Source: Pseudomonadota bacterium (GTDB taxonomy: Bacteria > Desulfobacterota > Desulfovibrionia > Desulfovibrionales > Desulfovibrionaceae). Taken from it: a DNA stretch of 64,000 bases. The DNA lies in NCBI GenBank assembly GCA_018816865.1, contig JAHIUW010000041.1, forward strand, positions 27,755 through 91,754. Direction: 5' to 3'. The translations under genes and the position numbers were made by a program. The notes below the pieces were generated by a model. That model was not told where the DNA came from and did no database searches. It saw only the letters and a list, made by a program, of their open reading frames with translations. Of the stretch, positions 1-9,053 are shown piece by piece; position 1 is the stretch's first letter, and each line of letters starts with the position of its first letter.

Positions 1-1
1 C

Positions 2-1225
2 GACCATGCCGTGCTGTGCATCTCCATGGACATCACGGACAGAAAGCTCGCTGAAGAGTATCTGCAGCATTCCCAACGCTTCATCCAAGGTCTCATCGAT
101 TCTCAGCCCTCGCTCGTGGTGGGCGTCGATTCGCAGTGCCGAGTGCTGCACTGGAACAGACGGGCCGAAATCGATACAGGCATCTTCGCCGATCAGGCGC
201 AAGGCATGGATCTGTTCGAGGCGCTGCCCGGACTCCAAAAATTGCGGAGCCTCATCACCCGGGCCGTTGCCAGGGAAAAATCATACCAGGCCTCCAAAGT
301 CCCCTTCCAGTCCGAGAAGCAGGTACGCTACGAGGACGTCACCGTCTCCCCCCTGCTTGCCGCAGGCCAGGGCGGGGCCGTGATCCGCATCGACGATGTG
401 ACCGATCGGATACGCATTGAAGAAATCATGATCCAGACCGAAAAAATGATGTCCGTAGGAGGCATGGCCGCAGGCATGGCCCATGAATTGAACAACCCCC
501 TTGGGGCCATTTTGCAGGGCATCCAGAACCTGGAACGGCGCATCTCCCCCGCCCTGCCCGCCAACTTGAAGGCCGCGGCCGAGAATCAGATCACCCTGGA
601 GGGCCTTGCGGGCTACATGACGGCAAGAAAGATCGACCAGATGCTGCTCGGCATCCGGGAATCGGCCATCAGGGCCTCGTCCATCATCCGCAATATGCTG
701 GACTTCTCCCGCAAGAGCGAATCCCAGCTGGTGCAAACGAGCATCAACCCCCTGATCGACACGGTGCTCAATCTTTCCTCAAGCGATTACGATCTCAAGA
801 AACTATATGATTTCAGAAAGATAGAAATCGTAAAAGACTATGCGCCTGACCTTCCCCTGATTCCGGTGACCATCACCGAGATCGAACAGGTGCTCCTCAA
901 CCTGTTCAAGAACGCCGCCCACGCCCTCGCGGACTGGACGGATATCCCCCACGCCCCCGTCATCACCCTGCGCACACGTGATGAAAAGGACCACGTGCGC
1001 ATCGAGGTCCAGGACAACGGCCCGGGGCTGGCCCCGGAAATCCGCAAACGCGTCTTCGAGCCCTTCTTCACCACCAAGGCCCCAGGCGTGGGCACCGGAC
1101 TGGGGCTGTCGGTCTCCTACTTCATCATCACCCAAAACCACCACGGCACCTTCAGTGTGCGCTCACGCCCCGGCCAGGGGGCGACCTTCATCATCCGGCT
1201 GCCCAAGGAATGCCCCCAGCCCTAG
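2..1225 (+). CDS. PAS-domain sensor histidine kinase, 5' end outside window
   Basis: This is the C-terminal part of a membrane or cytosolic sensor kinase that would phosphorylate a response regulator. The reading frame is open from the first bases and begins at the end of one PAS/PAC unit (a 'DITDRK' motif). A second PAS-like segment follows (about 110 residues), then a HisKA domain with the phospho-acceptor in 'GMAHELNNPLGAI'. The HATPase domain shows the N box ('LLNLFKNAAHAL'), the G1 box ('VQDNGPGL') and the G2 box ('GTGLGLSVSY'). The H-box type with HELNNPL is typical of the NtrB/AtoS-like kinases common in deltaproteobacteria. The true start and any sensor or transmembrane part lie upstream. 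No partner regulator is visible, so the stimulus is unknown. Confidence 0.9.
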   Translation, partial: DHAVLCISMDITDRKLAEEYLQHSQRFIQGLIDSQPSLVVGVDSQCRVLHWNRRAEIDTGIFADQAQGMDLFEALPGLQKLRSLITRAVAREKSYQASKVPFQSEKQVRYEDVTVSPLLAAGQGGAVIRIDDVTDRIRIEEIMIQTEKMMSVGGMAAGMAHELNNPLGAILQGIQNLERRISPALPANLKAAAENQITLEGLAGYMTARKIDQMLLGIRESAIRASSIIRNMLDFSRKSESQLVQTSINPLIDTVLNLSSSDYDLKKLYDFRKIEIVKDYAPDLPLIPVTITEIEQVLLNLFKNAAHALADWTDIPHAPVITLRTRDEKDHVRIEVQDNGPGLAPEIRKRVFEPFFTTKAPGVGTGLGLSVSYFIITQNHHGTFSVRSRPGQGATFIIRLPKECPQP

Positions 1226-1312
1226 GGAACCTCCCTGAAAACGGTTGCCCTTCGTTTCCCCGCAGGCTAGAAAAACTGCAGCCTTTTTGTCCATTCAACC
1301 CCGATAAACAGC

Positions 1313-2032
1313 ATGCATACCTTTTTCCTCGATACCGGGCATTGGCTTGAGCCGTATGCCCTCACGGGCCAGGAAGCCCATCACCTCTCCAGAGTCCTGC
1401 GCCTTGGCCCGGGCGCCCAGGTGCACCTCATCGACGGTGCGGGCCGGGAAGGAACCTTCCGCGTGGACGACGTCGCCAAAAACCGCGTGGGGTTGACCCC
1501 TCTGTCCGTTGTTGAAACCCCGGCTCCGTCGCCGCGCGTGGTCCTGGCCTTGGGCTGGACCAAAGGCCTGCGCCGGGGCTGGCTGCTGGAAAAAGCCGTG
1601 GAGCTCCAGGCAGGTGGGCTGTGGTTCTGGCAGGCCGAGCATAGCCAGGGCCGGGTCCCCGACGCCCCCAAGGAGACCTGGTCCGGCAAGCTGATGGCCG
1701 GGGCCAAGCAATGCGGCAATCCCTGGCTACCGGAGCTCAGGACCCTGCCCGGCGGCCTCAAGGAGTTGATCGAGGCCGGCAAGAATTTCGAGCGGACCTT
1801 CGTGCTGCATGAGGACCGCCGCGCAGGTGCTCCCTTGTCGCCCTCCGAAGTGACAGCGGGTGGCGACGCGCTGTGCGTACTCGGGCCCGAGGGCGGCTTT
1901 GCCCCGGGTGAGGCCCAGGCCCTGATGGACGCCGGCTTCAGCCCGATCAGCCTGGGGCCCAGCGTCCTGCGTTGGGAGACCGCCGCCCTGGCGACCTTGT
2001 CCCTGTTCTGGTGGGGAGGCCAACATGCTTGA
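1313..2032 (+). CDS. rsmE: 16S rRNA (uracil-1498-N3)-methyltransferase RsmE
   Basis: A SAM-dependent SPOUT-class methyltransferase that modifies U1498 of 16S rRNA in the 30S subunit. The 239-aa length is normal for the family. The N-terminal PUA-like part contains 'GQEAHHLSRVLRLGPG'. The C-terminal knot carries the diagnostic 'LGPEGGFAPGEAQALMDAGF' and 'SLGPSVLRWETAAL' stretches that form the cofactor-binding trefoil. The 3' end overlaps rarA by 8 nt, so the two are probably translationally coupled. The family call is secure. The start is the ATG that gives the normal family N-terminus. Confidence 0.94.
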   Translation: MHTFFLDTGHWLEPYALTGQEAHHLSRVLRLGPGAQVHLIDGAGREGTFRVDDVAKNRVGLTPLSVVETPAPSPRVVLALGWTKGLRRGWLLEKAVELQAGGLWFWQAEHSQGRVPDAPKETWSGKLMAGAKQCGNPWLPELRTLPGGLKELIEAGKNFERTFVLHEDRRAGAPLSPSEVTAGGDALCVLGPEGGFAPGEAQALMDAGFSPISLGPSVLRWETAALATLSLFWWGGQHA

Positions 2033-3269
2033 GAACCCGCGCAATCCTGGCGATCCCCCGCCGACCCAGCCGCTGGCGGACAAGGTCCGCCCCCGCAATT
2101 TCGACGAATTCATCGGCCAGTCCCACATCCGGGCCACCATCGAGGCCATGGGCAAGGCCGACCGCCTGTCCAGCCAGCTGTTCATCGGCCCGCCGGGCTG
2201 CGGAAAATCCACCCTGGCCATGCTGATGGCCGCGCAGAGCGGCCTGGCGTTTGTGCGCGTCTCCGCGCCCGAGGCCGGGTTGGTCGAGCTCCGCAAACGC
2301 ATCAAGGGGGGCGTGCGCCTGCTGATCCTGGACGAACTGCACCGCTTCTCCAAGGCGCAGCAGGACTTCTTCCTGCCCATCCTGGAGTCCGGCGAGGTCA
2401 CACTGCTGGCCACCACCACCGAAAACCCATCCTTCTCGGTGACGCGCCAGCTGCTCTCGCGGCTGCACGTGCACAAGCTGCGCGCCCTGACGCGCGCCGA
2501 ATTACAGGAAATCGCCAAACGCGGAGCCCTGGCCCTGAAGGCCGACATCCCGGAGGAGAGCCTGGCAGTGTTGGCTTCGGTGGGCCACGGCGACGCCCGC
2601 ACCCTGCTGAACCTCGTGGAATACGCAGCTCAGATGCCCGAGGACCAGCGCCAGCCCGAAAAACTCCAGGTCCTGCTCCCGGAAATGGTGATCCGCGGCG
2701 ACCGGGACGGGGACTCGCACTATGAGCTGGCCAGTGCGCTGATCAAGTCCATCCGCGGCTCGGACCCGGATGCGGCGGTCTATTATCTGGCCTGTCTGCT
2801 AGAAAGCGGCGAGGACCCTCGCTTCGTGACCCGGCGCCTGATCCTCTCGGCCGGGGAGGACATCGGCCTAGCGGACCCCCAGGCCCTGCAAATGGCCGTG
2901 GCCTGTCAACAGGCCGTGGAGTTCGTGGGCATGCCCGAGGGCTTCATCCCCATGGCCGAGGCCGTCGTCTACCTCTCGCTGGCGAAAAAAAGCAATTCCA
3001 CCTACATGGCCTACCGCTACGCCTCGGCCGAGGTGCGCAAGAACGGGACCCGGCCCGTGCCCCTGCACCTGCGCAACGCCCCCACCAAGCTGCAACAGGA
3101 ATGGGGCTACAAGGAAGGCTACCAATATCCCCATGATTTCCAGGGCGGCTGGGTGCCCCAGCAGTACCTGCCCGACGAGGTTCAGGGGAAAAGCTTCTAC
3201 CGCCCCAGGGACGAGGGCCAGGAACCCAAGCTCAGTGCCTGGTGGAAGAACCTGACCAAGCGCAGATAA
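2025..3269 (+). CDS. rarA: Replication-associated recombination protein RarA (MgsA), AAA+ ATPase
   Basis: A clamp-loader-like AAA+ ATPase that acts at stalled replication forks. The 414-aa protein begins with the family N-terminus 'PLADKVRPRNFDEFIGQSHI', followed by Walker A 'GPPGCGKST' (about residue 55), Walker B 'LLILDELHRF', and sensor 1 'TTTENPSF' with the 'LLSRLHV' Arg-finger region. The C-terminal tetramerisation part contains 'SAGEDIGLADPQAL' and the 'LRNAPTKL' block, both typical of MgsA/RarA. It overlaps rsmE by 8 nt. The gene pair looks like housekeeping DNA. Confidence 0.95.
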   Translation: MLENPRNPGDPPPTQPLADKVRPRNFDEFIGQSHIRATIEAMGKADRLSSQLFIGPPGCGKSTLAMLMAAQSGLAFVRVSAPEAGLVELRKRIKGGVRLLILDELHRFSKAQQDFFLPILESGEVTLLATTTENPSFSVTRQLLSRLHVHKLRALTRAELQEIAKRGALALKADIPEESLAVLASVGHGDARTLLNLVEYAAQMPEDQRQPEKLQVLLPEMVIRGDRDGDSHYELASALIKSIRGSDPDAAVYYLACLLESGEDPRFVTRRLILSAGEDIGLADPQALQMAVACQQAVEFVGMPEGFIPMAEAVVYLSLAKKSNSTYMAYRYASAEVRKNGTRPVPLHLRNAPTKLQQEWGYKEGYQYPHDFQGGWVPQQYLPDEVQGKSFYRPRDEGQEPKLSAWWKNLTKRR

Positions 3270-3410
3270 TCCGCACCGCGCCATGCACGCCCTCACGGGC
3301 AACACTGCAATTGTCTTGCGCTTCTCTTCCCCAAAGGGCAGTATACAATCAGGAAACCTCATGTGCCATGCGCATCCTGATCCTCTTGACTCCGTCACAA
3401 GGAGAAGCCC

Positions 3411-4460
3411 ATGCCCGAGAACGCACCCGCCGCTGTCCCACAGACCATGGAACAGGCCGAGCAGTTACTGAAATCCCTCTTGCGCCAGCATGACCTGAAG
3501 CATCCCCTGACCGCCATGCTGCTGGAGGCGGGCATCAATGCCCTGTCCAGGGAAATAGCGGTCCGCCCCAAGGATTTCCGCCCCAGAGAAGACAACTTGG
3601 GCCAACCCGCCGTTCCCCAGGAAAAACCGGATATGAAGGGACTCGCCGAGAGCGTCTCCCTCCCGGCCTTGCCCGAGGTGGCCGTCCAGCTGGAACGCGT
3701 CACCCTGGACCCCAGGTCCTCGGCCCAGGACGTGGCCGAAGTCATCGGCCTGGATCCCAGCCTCTCCACGATCCTGCTGCACATCGTGAACAGCGCCTTC
3801 TACAGTTTTCCCACCAAGATCGATTCCATCCCCCGCGCCGTGTCCGTCGTGGGCACCTCACAACTGCACGCCCTGGCCCTGGGGCGCATGGTTCTGAACA
3901 TGGCCAACGAGCTGCCGCCCAAGCACTTCAATATGGATGTCTATTGGGAGCATTGCGTGGCCACGGGAGTGATTTCCAGGGAACTGGCCACACTGTGCGG
4001 ACTGCCTGGACCGGAACGGCACTTCCTGGCGGGCCTGCTGCACGACATCGGCAAGCTGGCCCTGGCCAAGTCCCTGCCTCACCATGCCGAGGCTCTGAAC
4101 GCCATGCTGCATCACAGTGTGCCTCACATTGCCGAGGAAGCGATTCTCGGCTTCAATCATGCCCGGTTCGGGGCCATGATCCTGCGCAAGTGGGACATCC
4201 CCTACCAGATCGTAGAGGCCGTGGCGCACCATCATCACCCCGAAGAAGCCCAGCACCCCGAAGGCGCGCGCATCCTGCACCTGGCGGATATCATCGCCCG
4301 AACCCTGGTGATTCCCAGTGCGGACGTGCCCCTGATCCCACCCCTGTCCCAAGGTGCGTGGTCGGCCTTGGGCCTGGAGCCGCAGCAACTGGCAGGGGTG
4401 TTGGGAGGACTGGAAAGCAAGATGCGGGAGTTGGTGAAGATCCTGGTGGGCAAGGACTAG
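3411..4460 (+). CDS. HDOD-domain signalling protein
   Basis: A 349-aa soluble protein with an HDOD domain from about residue 75 ('LAESVSLPALPEVAVQLERV') to about 275. HDOD proteins are non-catalytic or weakly catalytic relatives of HD phosphohydrolases, often linked to two-component and c-di-GMP signalling. Here an HD pair survives in 'LLHDIGKLALAK' and later histidines cluster in 'AVAHHHHPEEA'. Catalysis therefore cannot be excluded. The N-terminal 70 residues show no recognised domain and may be a flexible linker. The start follows an AAGGAGA ribosome binding site. A 140-nt non-coding stretch separates it from rarA, so it is probably transcribed on its own. Confidence 0.85.
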   Translation: MPENAPAAVPQTMEQAEQLLKSLLRQHDLKHPLTAMLLEAGINALSREIAVRPKDFRPREDNLGQPAVPQEKPDMKGLAESVSLPALPEVAVQLERVTLDPRSSAQDVAEVIGLDPSLSTILLHIVNSAFYSFPTKIDSIPRAVSVVGTSQLHALALGRMVLNMANELPPKHFNMDVYWEHCVATGVISRELATLCGLPGPERHFLAGLLHDIGKLALAKSLPHHAEALNAMLHHSVPHIAEEAILGFNHARFGAMILRKWDIPYQIVEAVAHHHHPEEAQHPEGARILHLADIIARTLVIPSADVPLIPPLSQGAWSALGLEPQQLAGVLGGLESKMRELVKILVGKD

Positions 4461-4464
4461 TTGG

Positions 4465-5604
4465 TCAGCGAATCCGGCCACGAGCGTCAACGCGCAATTC
4501 CTGCGACGCGCCTGCGGGGCCAACCAACAGCATTCGCTCCCTGAGGCCGGCCACCACGCAGGAATGATTGGGCAGGATGCGGACCCTGCCGCCGATGGTC
4601 AGATCCGAGTTGCCTCTCCTGATCCAGCCGTGCTCCTCGGAGAGCCGCCCGATGCTCAGGGCCATGCCCAGGGAGCCATCCCCTCGCACGGGATAGGCCA
4701 GCCCGAAGTCCACAGCTCCGGCCCCATGGGCCCCGCCATCGCTGGACAGGGTCTTGGACCCGGCGTCGATGATCAACCAATCGTCGTTGGCGCTGATCAC
4801 GCTGGCCAGCACGGTCAAAGCCACCTCGCTCTCTTTTGCCAACCCCAGACGCACCGGTGTTCGATCAAGAAACACATAGTTCCCGGGCCGAATCTCGGTG
4901 ATGCCTTCGTAGTCGTCGCTGGCCAGCACCGTGGGTGTGCTGCCCACGCTGACCTCGGGCACGGGCAGCTCAATCCCTTCCAGCACGGCCCTGGCTTGGC
5001 GCATGAGTGCGGCTTCGGTCCTGACCACGGCGCGGACCTCGGCAGCATCCTTGGCCGCGTAGGCCTGACCGGCGTGGGACAGGATACCCCTGAACTCCAG
5101 GTGCGGTGAGTTGTGAATGCGCGCGCCCAACCGTGCCACAGCCGGGGAATCAGTCGCCACGCCACAGCGATGCAGGCCCACGTCGATCTTCAGCAAGACA
5201 GGAACCACCCGCCCACTCCGCCGACCCGCCTGATGCAGGGCCGTGACGCCCGCCTCCGAGTCCGCCAGGCAACGCACATCGCAGCCATGCTCCGCTCCCG
5301 CGGCCAACAGCCGGTCCAGCTTGGCCCCATCGATCACCGGATAGGCGCAGGTCACACTGGGAATCCCGGCGCGCACGAAGACCAGGGCCTCGTCCACCTT
5401 GGACGCCGTGACACCGCAGGCCCCGGCCCGCATCTGCATGCGCGCGATCTCCACGCTCTTGTGGGTCTTGATGTGCGGGCGCACGGCCAGGCCGAAGCGC
5501 CGCCCGATGGCGGCCACACGTGCGATGTTTGCGCTCAGCCGCTCACTGTCCACGAGCACGCAGGGGGTTTCGATCTCGCTGGGAAGGGGTCCGAAATCAG
5601 GCAT
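4465..5604 (-). CDS. D-threonine aldolase / D-serine dehydratase-like PLP enzyme
   Basis: A fold-type III (alanine-racemase-like) PLP enzyme of the DSD1/D-threonine aldolase family. These enzymes split D-threonine or dehydrate D-serine in the cytosol and need a divalent metal. The N-terminal 'ETPCVLVD' leads to 'RPHIKTHKS', whose first lysine is the expected PLP lysine. The TIM barrel follows, and the C-terminal beta domain carries 'LPNHSC', the His-x-Cys metal site of the family. Length from the chosen ATG is 379 aa. A TTG 21 nt upstream is in frame but less likely. It is encoded opposite to its left neighbour and its 3' end nearly abuts the HDOD gene. The precise substrate is not decided by sequence. 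Confidence 0.82.
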   Translation of the reverse strand: MPDFGPLPSEIETPCVLVDSERLSANIARVAAIGRRFGLAVRPHIKTHKSVEIARMQMRAGACGVTASKVDEALVFVRAGIPSVTCAYPVIDGAKLDRLLAAGAEHGCDVRCLADSEAGVTALHQAGRRSGRVVPVLLKIDVGLHRCGVATDSPAVARLGARIHNSPHLEFRGILSHAGQAYAAKDAAEVRAVVRTEAALMRQARAVLEGIELPVPEVSVGSTPTVLASDDYEGITEIRPGNYVFLDRTPVRLGLAKESEVALTVLASVISANDDWLIIDAGSKTLSSDGGAHGAGAVDFGLAYPVRGDGSLGMALSIGRLSEEHGWIRRGNSDLTIGGRVRILPNHSCVVAGLRERMLLVGPAGASQELRVDARGRIR

Positions 5605-5654
5605 GGGCAATTCCCCAAGAAACAAAAGTTTCCCATATCAATTCCAGGAAAGGC

Positions 5655-6950
5655 CTACTTGCCGCCGTACTGCTTCTTCCATTCATCGAGGAACAGCACG
5701 GCGGTCTCGATATCCGACAACTTTCCGCTCTGCCGACGCACTGCGGCGATCAGGTCCTCGAAAGACACGGTGCTGGGCAGGTTCAGCCTGTCCAGAAGGG
5801 CTATGAGCTGTTCCTTCAGGTCCTGCGGGAAATCCTTCATGGTGTCCGCGGCCTTGCGGCGCGGTGTGGGCCAGCCCGGACGGCGCGAGGCGATGAAATC
5901 GATCAGGGTCTGCATGCGATGGGCATAGGTGTGCTCGGCCAGCACCTTCTCGCGCCCGCGCTGGGCGATCTGTGTCCGCTCCTCGGAGTGCGTCAGGTAA
6001 TAATCAATCTTCTCCATCAGGTCCGGCATGCTGTCAAAGGTCGCCAGTTCGTCCGAATGGAACATGTCGAACAGCAGCCCGCGCTCGTCCACCAGCTGGA
6101 ACGCCCCGCAGGCGGCCAGCTCGAAGGTGCGTGGGTTGACGAAATCCCCCCTGCTGACCAGCTGCTCGCTCTGCACGCTGGAGTGCAGGTTCAGGTTGAT
6201 GCGCGAGGCGTTGAAGATCTTCACACACTCCTCGGAGGTGATGCGCCTGCCGCCCAGTTGCAGGTGACGCTCCAGGGTGGGATCGCCGTCCCACTCCGTG
6301 CCCCAAAGCTTGAAGTCATACCTGATGAGCTGGCGGAAGGCCTGGCGGCGGTTGGGATAGCCCGCGCCCATGAAGGACAGATCCGAGCCAAAGGTCCTGC
6401 AGTCCACACTGGACAACTCCAGGGGCTTGTGGAAGTCGGGATCGGCGGCCAGGGGCAGGTACACGGCATTGGGCTGGCCCACCTTCTCCAATTCCTCGAA
6501 GAACGGGTCCTCCTGGATGATGGCGAAGGCATCGTACAACGGCGCAAAGCCCTTCCAGTAGGTGAAGATCCGAAAGTCCTCAACGAACCACATGGCCGTG
6601 GCCACCCCGTCCTTGCGCAGCCTGCGCAGGGTCTGCGAATCCAGCGGGGCCTGCGCCAGGGAGAGCACCAGATCCGGCTCGAAACTCTCGACCTTGGCGT
6701 AAATGGCCTGCGAGACCACCTGCAAAAAACCGTTTTCCAACTGCCCCAGGTTCTGGGAGGAGACGCTCAAATCCTTCAGCGCCGTGAACGCGGGATGAAA
6801 GGCCGGGGCCTCGAACACATCCACCAGATGCCCCAGGGAACGAAGTGCACGCACGCAGTAGCGCCCCACGGACAGCGAACCGCCATACAGGGGCAACACG
6901 ACAAGCACACGCAGCGGGCGCGTGGGGGGGGTCTCGGGGGTCACTGTCAT
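5655..6950 (-). CDS. CgeB-like glycosyltransferase (GT-B fold)
   Basis: A 431-aa cytoplasmic glycosyltransferase. The N-terminal half ('RPLRVLVVLPLYGGSLSVGRYC') resembles the DUF3880 domain found ahead of CgeB-type transferases. The C-terminal half holds 'DLSFMGAGYPNRRQ' and the nucleotide-sugar-binding region 'KIFNASRINLNLHSSV' with 'NPRTFELAACGAFQLVDER'. Its start codon overlaps the stop codon of the upstream GT9 gene (ATGA), so the two form an operon. Such pairs often modify flagellin or surface glycans in Desulfovibrio relatives, but no flagellar gene is present here and the acceptor is unknown. Confidence 0.82.
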   Translation of the reverse strand: MTVTPETPPTRPLRVLVVLPLYGGSLSVGRYCVRALRSLGHLVDVFEAPAFHPAFTALKDLSVSSQNLGQLENGFLQVVSQAIYAKVESFEPDLVLSLAQAPLDSQTLRRLRKDGVATAMWFVEDFRIFTYWKGFAPLYDAFAIIQEDPFFEELEKVGQPNAVYLPLAADPDFHKPLELSSVDCRTFGSDLSFMGAGYPNRRQAFRQLIRYDFKLWGTEWDGDPTLERHLQLGGRRITSEECVKIFNASRINLNLHSSVQSEQLVSRGDFVNPRTFELAACGAFQLVDERGLLFDMFHSDELATFDSMPDLMEKIDYYLTHSEERTQIAQRGREKVLAEHTYAHRMQTLIDFIASRRPGWPTPRRKAADTMKDFPQDLKEQLIALLDRLNLPSTVSFEDLIAAVRRQSGKLSDIETAVLFLDEWKKQYGGK

Positions 6951-8236
6951 GCCTGGTCCCTCTCGGAGTTCTTCATGAATTCGAACAGATCAGTGGGCAA
7001 CACGCCGCGGTCCAGCATCCAGTCCTGCTCCTCGAACAGCTCGCAGGCCAGCTCATGATCCGGGTCCCCACCCATGGGCAGGCCAAGCCAGGAGCCGATC
7101 AACTGCCTGAACTTCAGGCGGCGCGGGGCAAGCGGGTCCTCGCCCAGGACCGGGCGATAGACGACGCCCAGCGGATCGAATCCGCTGACCAGTCCCAGCA
7201 GCCCCTCGGGAATCTCGAAGGCCGCGTTGCCGGACAGGTGCCGAACCAGATCGCGGGCGGCAAACGGAGCCGCACATTTCACCGCATACGGACACGGGGC
7301 CGACTCCAGACAGGGGGCGCAGCCCTCGGCGGTCTGCCAGACACGGTGGCCCATGCCATAGGGGCCGGTCTCCCAGCACCAGGCCGAGGACAGGAAAAAG
7401 GCATGCACGGGAACCCCCAGATGCGCGGCCAGATGCATGGTCCCGGTGTCCGGGGTCAGTACGGCGTCCAGGCCGGTCAGCTCGTCGATCAGCCCGGACC
7501 AATCCGTAAGCCCCACCCGATCCACGGTCTTGGCGCGGATGGCCGAGGGCAGGACGCTCAGTATCTCCTTGGCCAGGCCTTGCTCGGCCTTGGAACCCAG
7601 CAGTACCACCCGCTCGGCGCGGATGCCCTGGGTCACGGCGGCAGCCAAAGTGGACAAGACCCCAGGCGACAGCGAACGGCGCGTCTCACGCCCGGCCAGG
7701 ACCACACCCACACCCTTTCCGCCACGCTGGGCAATGGGATTGACCGCGCCCGGGGTCACGGGCTGCGCGGCGAACAGGCCCCAGAAATCCACCAGGTTCA
7801 GCCCGGCGAAACGCCTGTACCGCGTCCAGCGCATGGCCATGTCCTGCCACAGGCCGCGGCGCTCATGCCCGTGCTCCAGGCGGTAGCCGACTACGATGGC
7901 CGGATCGAACAGCCCGGAGACGGCCACGTTCAGGCCGGAGAAATTGAGGTTGTAGACCCGCTCGAAATCCAGGTCGCGCAACGTGGCAAACACGGGCAGA
8001 TTGGCGGCGGCGGCCTGGGCCGCCGTGCCCACGCCCGAGGCATGGGCCGTCAGGGCATGCACCACGACCCCGGGATAGACCAGGGCGGCCAATTCGGCCA
8101 TGGAGCGGTCCACGGCCAGATGAACCTCCAGCCCGGGATCGGCCATGAGCGTGGCCATGAGCCGCTTGGTCTGCATCAGATCGCCGAACCGGGCGAGTTG
8201 GATCACGAGATGGCGCTGGGCCGGGGTGTCGGGCAT
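6947..8236 (-). CDS. Glycosyltransferase family 9 (heptosyltransferase-like)
   Basis: A GT-B glycosyltransferase of the ADP-heptose:LPS heptosyltransferase family. It opens with 'HLVIQLARFGDLMQTKRLM', the usual GT9 N-terminal strand and 'GD' motif. The C-terminal sugar-nucleotide site is 'TPDTGTMHLAAHLGVPV'. A cysteine-rich stretch (around 'GCAPCLESAPCPYAVKC') follows, as in several GT9 members of this group. The ATG at 8236 is preferred to the upstream in-frame ATG at 8305, because GT9 proteins start just before the first strand. It is the first gene of a two-gene operon with the CgeB-like transferase. The acceptor could be LPS core or another surface glycan. Confidence 0.84.
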   Translation of the reverse strand: MPDTPAQRHLVIQLARFGDLMQTKRLMATLMADPGLEVHLAVDRSMAELAALVYPGVVVHALTAHASGVGTAAQAAAANLPVFATLRDLDFERVYNLNFSGLNVAVSGLFDPAIVVGYRLEHGHERRGLWQDMAMRWTRYRRFAGLNLVDFWGLFAAQPVTPGAVNPIAQRGGKGVGVVLAGRETRRSLSPGVLSTLAAAVTQGIRAERVVLLGSKAEQGLAKEILSVLPSAIRAKTVDRVGLTDWSGLIDELTGLDAVLTPDTGTMHLAAHLGVPVHAFFLSSAWCWETGPYGMGHRVWQTAEGCAPCLESAPCPYAVKCAAPFAARDLVRHLSGNAAFEIPEGLLGLVSGFDPLGVVYRPVLGEDPLAPRRLKFRQLIGSWLGLPMGGDPDHELACELFEEQDWMLDRGVLPTDLFEFMKNSERDQA

Positions 8237-8375
8237 GGACTCCGTCGCTTGCTGGAGACGTTGGACAACAGCCCGGAAACTATCGCAGATAGGCCAACGG
8301 GGCAAGGACCAGCCCCGCGCCGAACCGTCATTATCTCCTTTTGCAGATGCACGATGGTTCTGCTATGTAACCGCG

Positions 8376-9053
8376 ATGCGACATTATCCTGCATTTCTGA
8401 GTTCATCGTGCCTGTCCTGCCTCGTGGTTGGAGCCGGAGAGGTGGGCCTGCGAAAACTTGGTACCCTGACTGACTGCGGGGCGAATAACATCCTTGTCTT
8501 GGACACCCAGGCCCCTTCCGTCCGCATGGCGACCCTGGCCAAGGTTCCGGGCGTACGTTTCGAGCAGCGCGAATTCCGTCCCTCGGATCTGATGGGACGC
8601 AACCTGGTGTTCGCCTGCACCTCCGACGCCACGCTCAACGCCAAGATCGGCTGTCTGGCCCGGGAACGGGGCCTGCTGGTCAACCTGTCCGACGCCCCAC
8701 AGCTGAGCACCTTCGTCGTGCCCAGCACCGTGTCTCAGGGGCCTCTGACCGTGGCCTTCTCCACCGGCGGGGCCAGCCCGGCCATGGCCAAGCGCATCCG
8801 CACCGAAATGGAGGAACACTTTGGGCCCCAGTATGGCTTGTTTTTGCAGCTCATGGAGCGTATCAGACCACTGGTCCTCGGGATGGGCCTCCCCACGGCT
8901 GAGAACAGCGACCTTTTTCGCGCCCTGACCGCCTCGAACCTGCTTGTACTGCTGGCTTCCCAGGACCGGCAAGGCGTGGAAACCGAACTTGCGAACCTTC
9001 TGCCCGGGCCGCTCTCCGGGCGCATTGCGGAGTTGTTGGATGGAATTTGCTAA
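8376..9053 (+). CDS. Precorrin-2 dehydrogenase (siroheme synthase N-terminal domain protein)
   Basis: A 225-aa stand-alone counterpart of the CysG/Met8 NAD-dependent domain, which oxidises precorrin-2 to sirohydrochlorin. The Rossmann motif is 'CLVVGAGEVGLRKL' near the N-terminus. The family block 'NLSDAPQLSTFVVPSTVSQGPLTVAFSTGGASPAMAKRIR' lies mid-protein (quoted in parts of at most a motif: 'FSTGGASPAMAKRIR'). There is no methyltransferase domain. In sulfate reducers sirohydrochlorin feeds siroheme and also the siroheme-dependent haem route. The ATG at 8376 is chosen because upstream in-frame codons run into the opposite-strand GT9 gene. The stop overlaps the next gene's start by 14 nt, indicating translational coupling with the HemX-like gene and hemA. 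Confidence 0.87.
   Translation: MRHYPAFLSSSCLSCLVVGAGEVGLRKLGTLTDCGANNILVLDTQAPSVRMATLAKVPGVRFEQREFRPSDLMGRNLVFACTSDATLNAKIGCLARERGLLVNLSDAPQLSTFVVPSTVSQGPLTVAFSTGGASPAMAKRIRTEMEEHFGPQYGLFLQLMERIRPLVLGMGLPTAENSDLFRALTASNLLVLLASQDRQGVETELANLLPGPLSGRIAELLDGIC

Noticed and set aside
5520..7058. A 512-codon plus-strand ORF opposite the glycosyltransferase genes
   Set aside because: It lies antisense to two well-supported genes. It has low-complexity, Gln/Gly/His-rich content typical of GC-rich shadow frames.
6845..8473. A 542-codon plus-strand ORF opposite the GT9 gene
   Set aside because: A shadow frame with no domain; the opposite strand has clear GT9 motifs.
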